Assembly (NCBI GenBank): GCA_036003365.1
Contig: DASYSL010000093.1
Span: forward strand, 1 to 16,359
Direction: 5' to 3'
Source of the DNA: DASYSL01 sp036003365
Lineage (GTDB): Bacteria > Eisenbacteria > RBG-16-71-46 > DASYSL01
Length of the DNA stretch: 16,359 bases
Part shown: positions 7,242-14,104 of the stretch, piece after piece
Position numbering within the stretch: the first letter of the stretch is position 1
How the letters are laid out: every line of letters starts with the position of its first letter
The notes under the pieces: model-generated
What the model saw: the letters and a program-made list of their open reading frames with translations, nothing else
What the model was told of the DNA's origin: nothing
Database searches by the model: none
Position numbers and translations under genes: made by a program

Positions 7242-8012
7242 ATGGCCCTCGAGCGGCTCGAAGCCGTGGTGCTCAAGCTGCATGCGCTCGGCGACACGAG
7301 CCGCATCGCCGTGCTCTATTCGCGCGAGCGCGGCATCGTGCGCACGGTGGCCAAAGGCGCGCGCCAGCCCAAGAGCAAGTTCGCCGGTACGCTCGAGCCG
7401 CTGGCCCGCGTTTCCGCACTCCTCTATTTCAAGGAGAACCGCGACCTCCAGCTGCTCTCGGCGCTCGATCTCCTCGAGTCGTACGCCGCGCCCGCCGACT
7501 TCGAGCGCCTGGCGCACGCGCAGGCCGCGGTCGAGCTGGTGGACCGGCTGGTATGGGGCGAGGAGGAGCACGCGGCTCTCTACGATCTGCTGGTGGCCGC
7601 GCTGGGCCGCATCGCGCGCGATCCGTCCGCCACGCTGGCCGCCGACACGGTGGCCTTCCAGGTGCAAGCAGCGGGGCTTCTGGGGTACCGTCCGGTCTTG
7701 AATGCCTGCGCCGGATGCGGGCGCGATCCCGGTACAGCGCGTGTCTTCGCACCGTCGCGCGGCGGGCTCCTGTGCGACCGCTGCGCGGCGCAGGAAGTGG
7801 GGAGCCTGCGACTCTCGCCCGAGGGTCTCGCCGAGCTGCGCGCGCTCCTCGATCACGATTGGCACGAAGCGCCGGCGCGCGCCACGCGCGGCGGCGAGCT
7901 GCTCAAGGTGACGGAGGTCTATCTGCAAACGCATTTCCAACGCTTCGCGGGCTTCCGCTCGCTCGAGCTCCTGCGCGCCTTCGACTTGCCGCGCAAGGAG
8001 CGCGCCGGATGA
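7242..8012 (+). CDS. recO: DNA repair protein RecO
   Basis: RecO acts with RecR (and RecF) to load RecA on SSB-coated single-stranded DNA and can anneal complementary strands. At 256 residues the protein is of usual length. Residues 1-80 form the N-terminal OB-fold, beginning ERLEAVVLKLHALGDTS. A helical region follows, and then a zinc-binding site with C156-x2-C159 and C178-x2-C181, seen in many but not all RecO proteins. The ATG at 7242 has GGAG about 9 nt upstream and lies 18 nt after the DUF502 gene. The stop overlaps the glyQ start as ATGA (8009-8012). RecO directly before glyQ-glyS is the same order as in Bacillus. Confidence 0.95.
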   Translation: MALERLEAVVLKLHALGDTSRIAVLYSRERGIVRTVAKGARQPKSKFAGTLEPLARVSALLYFKENRDLQLLSALDLLESYAAPADFERLAHAQAAVELVDRLVWGEEEHAALYDLLVAALGRIARDPSATLAADTVAFQVQAAGLLGYRPVLNACAGCGRDPGTARVFAPSRGGLLCDRCAAQEVGSLRLSPEGLAELRALLDHDWHEAPARATRGGELLKVTEVYLQTHFQRFAGFRSLELLRAFDLPRKERAG

Positions 8013-8980
8013 GCGCACCCACCTTTCAGGATCTCGTCCTCGGGCTCGAGCGCTACTGGGCCGAGCGCGGCTGCGTCATCGCGCAGCCCTATCCGAGCGA
8101 GGTGGGGGCGGGCACGTTCAATCCAGCGACTTTCCTGCGCGCGCTGGGGCCGGAGCCGTGGAGCTCGGCGTACGTCGAGCCGTCGCGCCGCCCCAAGGAC
8201 GGGCGCCAAGGCGAGAACCCGATGCGCTTCCAGCAGTTCTATCAGTACCAGGTGATCCTCAAGCCGTCCCCCGACGACGTGCTCGATCTCTATTTCGGAA
8301 GCCTGGCGGCGGCCGGATTGAAGCTCGACGAGCACGACCTGCGCTTGGTGGAAGATGACTGGGAATCGCCCACGCTCGGCGCCTGGGGGTTGGGCTGGCA
8401 GGTGTGGATGGATGGCATGGAGATCACGCAGTTCACCTATTTCCAGCAGGTGGGCGGCATCGATCTCGATCCCATCTCGGCCGAGATCACCTATGGCTTG
8501 GACCGCATCGCCATGATGCTGCAGGGCGTGGATCGCGTGCAGGACGTGCGCTACGCCAACCAGCTCACGTGGGCCGACTTGTGGCTGCAGAACGAGAAGG
8601 AGTTCTGCCGCTACAACGCCGAGGAAGCCAACGTCGAAGTGCTGCGCCAGCACTTCCAGCAGTGGGAGAGCGAGGCGACGCGGCTTTTGGGCTTGGGCCT
8701 CGTGTTCCCCGGCTACGACGCGGTCGTGAAGTGCTCGCACATGTTCAATCTGCTGGAAGCGCGCGGCGCGATCTCGGTGAGCGAGCGCGTGGGCATCATC
8801 GGGCGCATCCGCAAGCTGGCGCGCCAGGCGGCGCGCGCCTATCTGCAGAGCCGCGAGGACCAGGGCTATCCATGGCTGAGCGCGGAAGAGAAGGCGCGCC
8901 TCGGCCTCGACAAGCCCAAGGAAGACGCCGCGCCCAAGAAACCCAAGCCCAAGCGCGAAGCCCAGGAGGTGGCGCGATGA
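8009..8980 (+). CDS. glyQ: Glycyl-tRNA synthetase alpha subunit
   Basis: Catalytic class II aminoacyl-tRNA synthetase subunit that activates glycine and, with GlyS, charges tRNA-Gly as an alpha2-beta2 enzyme. Highly conserved blocks are present: YVEPSRRPKDGRQGENP (about 55-71, motif 2 region) with FQQFYQYQVILKPSP, then VEDDWESPTLGAWGLGW (114-130), MEITQFTYFQQVGG (137-150) and GLDRIAMM (163-170, motif 3). The 323-residue length is about 20 more than in E. coli because of a Lys/Pro/Ala-rich C-terminal tail from about residue 300. ATG 8009 has AAGGAG at 7995-8000 and overlaps recO by 4 nt; it overlaps glyS by 4 nt (8977-8980). The same frame stays open far upstream but the family's N-terminus begins at this ATG. 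Confidence 0.98.
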   Translation: MSAPTFQDLVLGLERYWAERGCVIAQPYPSEVGAGTFNPATFLRALGPEPWSSAYVEPSRRPKDGRQGENPMRFQQFYQYQVILKPSPDDVLDLYFGSLAAAGLKLDEHDLRLVEDDWESPTLGAWGLGWQVWMDGMEITQFTYFQQVGGIDLDPISAEITYGLDRIAMMLQGVDRVQDVRYANQLTWADLWLQNEKEFCRYNAEEANVEVLRQHFQQWESEATRLLGLGLVFPGYDAVVKCSHMFNLLEARGAISVSERVGIIGRIRKLARQAARAYLQSREDQGYPWLSAEEKARLGLDKPKEDAAPKKPKPKREAQEVAR

Positions 8981-11088
8981 GCGGCACCGCAGACTTCCTG
9001 CTCGAGATCGGCGTCGAGGAGTTGCCCTCGGGCTACGCGCCGCCCGCCGCCCAGGCGCTCGAGAAGGGCATCGCTCAGGAGCTGACCGATCTACGCTTCA
9101 CGCATACGGGCGTGCAGTCCTATGTCACGCCGCGGCGCCTGGCCGTGCACGTGCGCGGATTGTCGCTGCGCCAGCCCGATGTCGACGAGGAGGCGCTCGG
9201 TCCGGCGGTGAAAGCGGCGTACGACGCGGAAGGCAAGCCCACGCCCGCCTTGCTCGGCTTCGCGCGCGGCAAGGGTGTCGATCTCTCGGCGGTCCGCCGC
9301 GTCACCAACGAAAAGGGCGAGTACGTCGCCGCCACCGTGCGCGTGAAAGGCAAGGATGCGCGCGAGGTGCTGCCGGGATTGATCGAGCGGCGTGTCGCGG
9401 CCCTGCCGTTTCCCAAGTCGATGCGCTGGTCGCGCGAGTCGCCGGCGTTCCGCTTCGCGCGGCCGATCCGCTGGATCGTGGCCCTGCTCGACGGCGACGT
9501 GCTGCCGGCGCGCGTGGCCGGCCTCGCGGCCGGGCGCGAGACGCGCGGTCACCGTTTCCTGGCGCCGGCGGCCATCTCCATCGCCAAGCCGGACGCGTAC
9601 GCGGCTGCGCTCGAGGGCGCGGACGTAATGGTCGATGTCGCGCGCCGTCTCGAGGCTCTGACGAAGGCCGCGCACGATGCGGCGCGCGAGGGCGGCGGAA
9701 AGCTGGTCGAGGACGCTGAGCTCTTCGAGATCAACAACTTCCTGGTCGAGAAACCGGTGGCCGCACTCGGGCGCTTCGACGGCTCGTTTCTCGATCTGCC
9801 GCGCGAGGTGATCGTCACCGCCATGCGCGAGCACCAGCGTTTCTTCGCGGTCGAAGGCGCGGACGCTCGTCTGCTGCCGTGCTTCGTCGCCATCCTGAAC
9901 GGCAATCGCAAGAACGTCGCCGGCATCGTGCGCGGCGACGAGCGGGTGCTCAAAGCCCGCCTCGACGACGCGCGCTTCTACTGGGACGCCGACCTGCGCA
10001 AGGCGCCGGGCGACCGTGTCGAGGACCTCGCTGGCATCACCTGGCTCGAAGGCCGCGGCACCATGCGCGACAAGGCGCGCCGCGTGGAGTCCTTGGCGGG
10101 ATGGCTGGCGACGCAGTGGGACGCCAAGTCGGAAGCGCCGGCGCGTCGCGCCGCGCTGCTCATGAAGACCGACCTGCTCGGAGAGATGATCGGCTCGGGC
10201 AAGGAGTTCGCGAGCCTCGAAGGCGTCATGGGCGCGTACTACGCCGAGCGCCACGGCGAGCCGGCCGCCACCGTGGCCGCGATCCGCGAGCACGTGCTTC
10301 CGCGCTATGCCGACGATCCGCTGCCCGAGAGCCCGGCAGGCGCGATCCTCTCCGCGGCCGATCGCGTCGACTCGGTGGCCGGATACTTCCTCGCGGGCAA
10401 GATTCCATCGGGCTCGGAAGATCCGTACGGTGTGCGTCGCGCCGCCAACGGCGTGGTGCGCTTGCTGCTCGAGCAGCGGCGCACGCTGGATCTCGCTCTG
10501 GCCACGGAGCGCGCGCTCGCCGGTTTCGGCGGTGAAGCGCCGTCGGATGTGAAGAAGGCGCTCGCCGATTTCTGGCGCGGACGCGTCGAGCTCGCGCTCG
10601 CCGATCGCGCGGTGGCCTACGACGAATCGGCCACGGTTCTCGATGCCGAGCTGGGCTTCCGCGATCCGCTCGACGCCCTGGCGCGGGCCCAAGCGCTCCA
10701 GGCGCACCGGCGCGAGGCCTCGTTCCAGACGCTGGTGATCGGCTACAAGCGCGTGGCCAACATCCTGCGCGCCGAGAGGGATGCGCCGGCGACGGCCGCG
10801 GCTGCGCCCGGCGGTGCCACGTGGGGACACCCGGCCGAGAAGAATCTCGCCGACGCGCTTGCGGCGGCAGCCGGTCGCGCCACAGACGCATACGCGCGCC
10901 GCGACTATCCTGCCGTGCTCGACGTGCTGCTCGGCATGCGTGAGGCGATCGACGCCTTCTTCACCGACGTCCTGATCAACGATCCCAAGGATCCCAACGG
11001 ACGTCTGCGGCGGCTCGGCTTGCTCCACGAGGTGCGCGCCCTGTTCGCGCGCGGCTTCGACCTCAGCAAGATCGTGGTGGAAGGCTGA
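8977..11088 (+). CDS. glyS: Glycyl-tRNA synthetase beta subunit
   Basis: A 703-residue subunit that binds tRNA-Gly and completes the bacterial alpha2-beta2 GlyRS. The N-terminus FLLEIGVEELPSGY is the family signature. Further landmarks are MRWSRESPAFRFARPIRWIV, GHRFLAP, KARLDDARFYWDADL, the HD-like region with KTDLLGEMIG starting at residue 397, SGSEDPYGVRRAANG at about 478-492, and a C-terminal anticodon-binding (DALR-type) domain ending in NGRLRRLGLLHEVRALF. Length is close to the E. coli protein (about 689). AGGAGGT at 8964-8970 gives a strong ribosome site for ATG 8977, and the start overlaps glyQ by 4 nt. The stop overlaps the next start by one base (TGATG). I see no frameshift or missing block. 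Confidence 0.98.
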   Translation: MSGTADFLLEIGVEELPSGYAPPAAQALEKGIAQELTDLRFTHTGVQSYVTPRRLAVHVRGLSLRQPDVDEEALGPAVKAAYDAEGKPTPALLGFARGKGVDLSAVRRVTNEKGEYVAATVRVKGKDAREVLPGLIERRVAALPFPKSMRWSRESPAFRFARPIRWIVALLDGDVLPARVAGLAAGRETRGHRFLAPAAISIAKPDAYAAALEGADVMVDVARRLEALTKAAHDAAREGGGKLVEDAELFEINNFLVEKPVAALGRFDGSFLDLPREVIVTAMREHQRFFAVEGADARLLPCFVAILNGNRKNVAGIVRGDERVLKARLDDARFYWDADLRKAPGDRVEDLAGITWLEGRGTMRDKARRVESLAGWLATQWDAKSEAPARRAALLMKTDLLGEMIGSGKEFASLEGVMGAYYAERHGEPAATVAAIREHVLPRYADDPLPESPAGAILSAADRVDSVAGYFLAGKIPSGSEDPYGVRRAANGVVRLLLEQRRTLDLALATERALAGFGGEAPSDVKKALADFWRGRVELALADRAVAYDESATVLDAELGFRDPLDALARAQALQAHRREASFQTLVIGYKRVANILRAERDAPATAAAAPGGATWGHPAEKNLADALAAAAGRATDAYARRDYPAVLDVLLGMREAIDAFFTDVLINDPKDPNGRLRRLGLLHEVRALFARGFDLSKIVVEG

Positions 11089-12383
11089 TGGCCTCAGGGC
11101 CACTGGCCGGCCTTCACGTCGTTCTCGTCCCCACCTGGTTTCCCACACCCGAGCGGCCCACCGGCGGACGCATCTTCCAGGAATACGTCGAGGCTTTCAC
11201 CGGGGCCGGAGCGCGTGTCGGCGTTCTGTACCCCGATCTCGTCGACCTCAGGAATCAGACCATTCACGCGCGTGAAGCAGGCTACGACGAGCGCCTGAAG
11301 AGCATGCGCCTGCCGCGAACGCTCTGGCCCACGCTGCATGAAGAGATGTTCTTCGGCGCGCCCGTGGTGCGGGTGCGCGGTTTGCACACGTCCTTGGGCA
11401 AGAAGGAGCGGCGCATCGATCGCTACGCCGCCTGGCTCCGCCGAGCCTATGCGCACTATGTCGCGCGCCACGGCCGTCCAGACATCCTGAATGCGCACTG
11501 CGCGACCCCGGCAGGTTGGGCCGCGCTTCGGCTCGCCCAGAATTTGAACCCCAGGCCGCGCGTCGTTCTGACGGAGCACACGGGGCCGTTTTCGCTCTTG
11601 TGGAAGCCAGCCGGTGCCATGGAACCCGTGCTTCACGAGCGCACGCTGTCGGCTTGCCGCGAAGCCGATGCATTGGCGGCCGTCAGTGACATCTTGGTCA
11701 AAGAAATGCGAGAGGCGGGGGTGGACCGTGAGATCCCCGTGATCCCGAACGCTGTTTCGACCTTGTTCCGCTACGCGCCGCCACCGTCCATCGAGCGCGC
11801 CGCGTCAGGCAAGCTGCGCTTTCGAGCGCTCTATGCCGGGCGATTCTCGAAAGAAAAGGGCATCCCCGAGCTCGCCCACGCCATCGAGCGTGTGGCGCAA
11901 GCGCCCGATGTCGAAGTGCACTGGGATTTCTTCGGGTTCGCCGACGAAGGCGAGAGGGAAGAGGAGGAGCGGCTTGCCCGGGTCTTCTCCTCGGGCCCCG
12001 CGAAGGGGATGGGCACGCTCCACGGGATGCAGCCGCGCGAAGTGGTCGCGCCTGCGACCCGCCAGGCACACTTCATCGTGCTTCCGAGCCACCGCGACAA
12101 TTGTCCGTTGGCCGTCATTGAAGCTCGCTCGGTGGGCCGCCCGACGGTGGGCACCCGCGACTCGGGTGTCGAGGGCTACGTCGAGGACGGGAAAGACGGC
12201 CTGCTTTGTCGCGTCGGCGATGCCGACGATTTGACACGCGCCATCCTGGAGCTGCTACGGCCTTACGACCGTTGGAATGCGCGCGAGATCGCGAGCCGTG
12301 CCGAGGCGCGCTTCAGCGAGTCGGCGATCGCGCAGCAGTACGCCGGGCTCTTCAGCCCGAGAGCTTCCGCCACGAAGATTTGA
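11088..12383 (+). CDS. GT4-type glycosyltransferase, GT-B fold
   Basis: A 431-residue glycosyltransferase group 1 protein. The N-terminal Rossmann half starts VVLVPTWFPTPERPTGGRIF, typical of GT4 enzymes acting on cell-surface glycans. NAHCATPAGW and TEHTGPF follow, then VIPNAVSTLF at the domain boundary and LYAGRFSKEKGIPEL opening the donor-binding half. The E-x7-E donor motif is present as D337-x7-E345 (DNCPLAVIE), a conservative change of the first acid. No transmembrane segment is evident. The gene starts at ATG 11088, sharing one base with the glyS stop, so it is translationally linked to a housekeeping cluster. Its last 32 nt overlap the 3' end of the minus-strand acyltransferase gene. 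Donor and acceptor sugars cannot be told. A role in exopolysaccharide, lipopolysaccharide or glycolipid synthesis is inferred. Confidence 0.9.
   Translation: MASGPLAGLHVVLVPTWFPTPERPTGGRIFQEYVEAFTGAGARVGVLYPDLVDLRNQTIHAREAGYDERLKSMRLPRTLWPTLHEEMFFGAPVVRVRGLHTSLGKKERRIDRYAAWLRRAYAHYVARHGRPDILNAHCATPAGWAALRLAQNLNPRPRVVLTEHTGPFSLLWKPAGAMEPVLHERTLSACREADALAAVSDILVKEMREAGVDREIPVIPNAVSTLFRYAPPPSIERAASGKLRFRALYAGRFSKEKGIPELAHAIERVAQAPDVEVHWDFFGFADEGEREEEERLARVFSSGPAKGMGTLHGMQPREVVAPATRQAHFIVLPSHRDNCPLAVIEARSVGRPTVGTRDSGVEGYVEDGKDGLLCRVGDADDLTRAILELLRPYDRWNAREIASRAEARFSESAIAQQYAGLFSPRASATKI
12344..12359. terminator. Hairpin inside the convergent 3' overlap (possible bidirectional terminator)
   Basis: CGGGCT at 12344-12349 pairs with AGCCCG at 12354-12359 around a 4-nt loop CTTC. 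It lies within the last codons of the glycosyltransferase and includes the stop codon (12352-12354, minus strand) of the converging acyltransferase. No T-run follows on either strand, so it is not a standard intrinsic terminator. It is the only clear hairpin at this convergent junction. Confidence 0.3.
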
Positions 12384-13377
12384 GGTTCGTGTAGGCGCTC
12401 TCCAGCGCTCCGCGCGGCGCTTCGACTTGGAAATAGTGGACCAGCGTGCCCCCAAGGCCGCTCTTGAAGCGCGCGATCGAAGGAAAGTCCGCTCCGCACA
12501 GGTCCCAGGTGAGAAAGCCCCGGCGCGCCAGCTCGGCCGCCGTCTCCACCATGAGCCAGGAGCTGACACCGCTCGTGAGAAAGCGCGCGTGCGTGCCGAT
12601 CGCCCAGTGAAAGCTGATCGGCACTCCCGGAACCGACAGCAGGATGTGACCCGCGGCCGGCTCGCCCTCGGCCGTGCGCGCGATGCCCATGATCGCCACA
12701 CCTGCCTCGTGCAAGCGCTCGGAGATGCGTCGGAATGCTTCCATGGTGAGCCGCATCCCGAACCCCTGGCGCTCGATGGTGGCGCCGAACACGGAGCACA
12801 ATGCGTCGAGATTCCAGCTCGAGTCGAACGTGAACGACGCTTCCTGGCATTTGCGCAAGTGCTTGCGCACGGCGTGCGTAAGCGAGAGCGGCTGGGTCAG
12901 GTCGAGCACATACGTGTAGCGAGGCTTGGCCGTCCATCCCGCCCAGATCCACGGCCGCACGTCGTCGATGGTGGGGGAGAGCATCAGGTTCCAATTCTTG
13001 AGCCGACCGCGCGTTCCCTCGATCAGCGCGCGCGAGGCGTCGAGATGCTCGGACGTGACGCTGGAACCGTGCGTGTCGCGCGTGGGCCGGTAGTGGAACG
13101 TGTTGTAGGCCGCGAGTGGAAGCCCCATGTGCCAGCGGCCACCGACATTGCGGCTGGTGAGTGGCACGCCGGCCATCCATTCGCCGCCCTTCTCCGCGAT
13201 CCAGATCTCGCTCGTGGCGCCGACCTCGCGGCCGGCGGCGTCGAGCCAGGCCCACATCGAAAACGGATTGACCTGAGGCGAGGCGGCCATGAACTTCTGC
13301 CAGCGCTCGAGATCGGCGCTTCCCTCGAGGCGGCGGACGGCGTACTTGGATGCCGCGGCGGTTTCAGGCTCGGGCAT
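12352..13377 (-). CDS. FemAB/CelD-like GNAT-fold acyltransferase
   Basis: A 341-residue protein of the GNAT-related acetyltransferase 6 (BcsL/CelD, FemAB-like) group. It has an N-terminal half with the early FSMWAWLDAAG and EIWIAEKGGEWMAGVPL strands. The C-terminal half contains ISERLHEAGVAIMGIART, GHILLSVPG, a Gly/Ser-rich turn leading to SSWLMVETAAELARRGF, and the closing DLCGADFPSIARFKSGLGG (about 293-311), the usual end of this family before its last strands. Such proteins acylate or aminoacylate cell-envelope polymers or are found in polysaccharide clusters. The substrate is unknown here. ATG 13377 has GGAAGG just upstream on the minus strand and overlaps the preceding GNAT gene by 14 nt. 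The gene converges on the glycosyltransferase with a 32-bp 3' overlap. Confidence 0.82.
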   Translation of the reverse strand: MPEPETAAASKYAVRRLEGSADLERWQKFMAASPQVNPFSMWAWLDAAGREVGATSEIWIAEKGGEWMAGVPLTSRNVGGRWHMGLPLAAYNTFHYRPTRDTHGSSVTSEHLDASRALIEGTRGRLKNWNLMLSPTIDDVRPWIWAGWTAKPRYTYVLDLTQPLSLTHAVRKHLRKCQEASFTFDSSWNLDALCSVFGATIERQGFGMRLTMEAFRRISERLHEAGVAIMGIARTAEGEPAAGHILLSVPGVPISFHWAIGTHARFLTSGVSSWLMVETAAELARRGFLTWDLCGADFPSIARFKSGLGGTLVHYFQVEAPRGALESAYTNLKSSWRKLSG

Positions 13378-13957
13378 GGCCTTCCGTCTCGATCACGCGC
13401 TGGAAGCCGAAACCGAAAATGACGCGCACCACGACCCGGGCGCACGCGACGAATCCCGCCTTCTCGATGCCGCGTCGCGAGGCATCGTTCTCCGCTTCGG
13501 TGGCGATGAAAAGACCCTGGACGCCCTCGACGGCCAGGTCGGTGGCGATCAGGCTCAAAGTGGCGGGGTAGAGGCCGTGACCTCGGGCTTCAGGCGCCGT
13601 CTCACAATAGTGAACATAAGCGCCACGCGGACCGACAGGCCAGGCGCCAAAATGGCGCCACAGCCGCATCACCGCGGGTCCGCGCACCACCCAGGATCGG
13701 TGGACGACACGTCCCGATACGTAGCCGTAGTAACCCCGATCTCCTCGCGCCAGAAAGGCTTCGAACTCTGCGATGCGCTCGGGCGTATCCATGGAGCGCG
13801 CGTCGCCCACGGTCTTTGGCGTCACGCGACGGATCTCGGCATCCGTCGCCACGTGCTCGAAACGCTCGTACCGGTACACGATACAGGTGACCGTCCGACG
13901 CGTGGATAAACGACGGAGCCAGCGGACGGGCGGAGAGGGCCGGCGGGCGGCATCCAT
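13364..13957 (-). CDS. GNAT family N-acetyltransferase
   Basis: A protein of up to 197 residues. The acetyl-CoA region is ETAPEARGHGLYPATL (about 119-134), where the R-G-H-G loop is the R/Q-x-x-G-x-G/A motif with Tyr in the last position. It is followed by IATEAENDASRRGIEKAGF (about 151-169), the usual late GNAT block. The first roughly 25 residues are Arg/Pro-rich and may not be part of the fold. ATG 13957 lacks a Shine-Dalgarno sequence and lies 9 nt after a -10-like TAGATT, so the message may be nearly leaderless; a GTG start at the IVYRYERF segment is an alternative. The gene overlaps the FemAB-like gene by 14 nt, so the two are probably one minus-strand operon. The substrate is unknown. 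Confidence 0.8.
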   Translation of the reverse strand: MDAARRPSPPVRWLRRLSTRRTVTCIVYRYERFEHVATDAEIRRVTPKTVGDARSMDTPERIAEFEAFLARGDRGYYGYVSGRVVHRSWVVRGPAVMRLWRHFGAWPVGPRGAYVHYCETAPEARGHGLYPATLSLIATDLAVEGVQGLFIATEAENDASRRGIEKAGFVACARVVVRVIFGFGFQRVIETEGHARA

Positions 13958-13966
13958 GGAACGAGG

Positions 13967-13995
13967 AATCTAGAGGAACGGGCTCCCGAAGTCAT
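13967..13995 (-). promoter_or_regulatory. Candidate promoter for the minus-strand acyltransferase pair
   Basis: Reading the minus strand, ATGACT (13995-13990) and TAGATT (13972-13967) are separated by 17 nt. The ATG at 13957 is 9 nt beyond the -10, which would put the transcription start only 2-3 nt before the start codon. The -35 match is moderate. Confidence 0.35.
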
Positions 13996-14023
13996 GCAGG
14001 CATCTGTCCCAGAGCCCGCGCCC

Positions 14024-14052
14024 TTGCCCGACCGCGGACCCGGTGCTAGCCT
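14024..14052 (+). promoter_or_regulatory. Extended -10 promoter for the secreted propeller protein gene
   Basis: TTGCCC at 14024-14029 and TAGCCT at 14047-14052 are separated by 17 nt, with TGC directly before the -10. The core GTGCTAG is shared with the phoH promoter. The predicted start near 14059 gives a leader of about 45 nt containing GGAGG (14094-14098), spaced 6 nt from ATG 14105. Confidence 0.5.
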
Positions 14053-14104
14053 TGATGCGCTTTGGACCCTCCCCCTCCTCCTCACCTCCCGATGGAGGCC
14101 GCTG

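Noticed and set aside
6674..8008. Long upstream extension of the glyQ reading frame
   Set aside because: Overlaps DUF502 and recO in another frame; GlyQ similarity begins at ATG 8009, which has its own ribosome site and coupling overlap.
9091..11148. 685-codon open frame on the minus strand
   Set aside because: Antisense shadow of glyS with biased composition and no family match; the plus strand has an intact GlyS.
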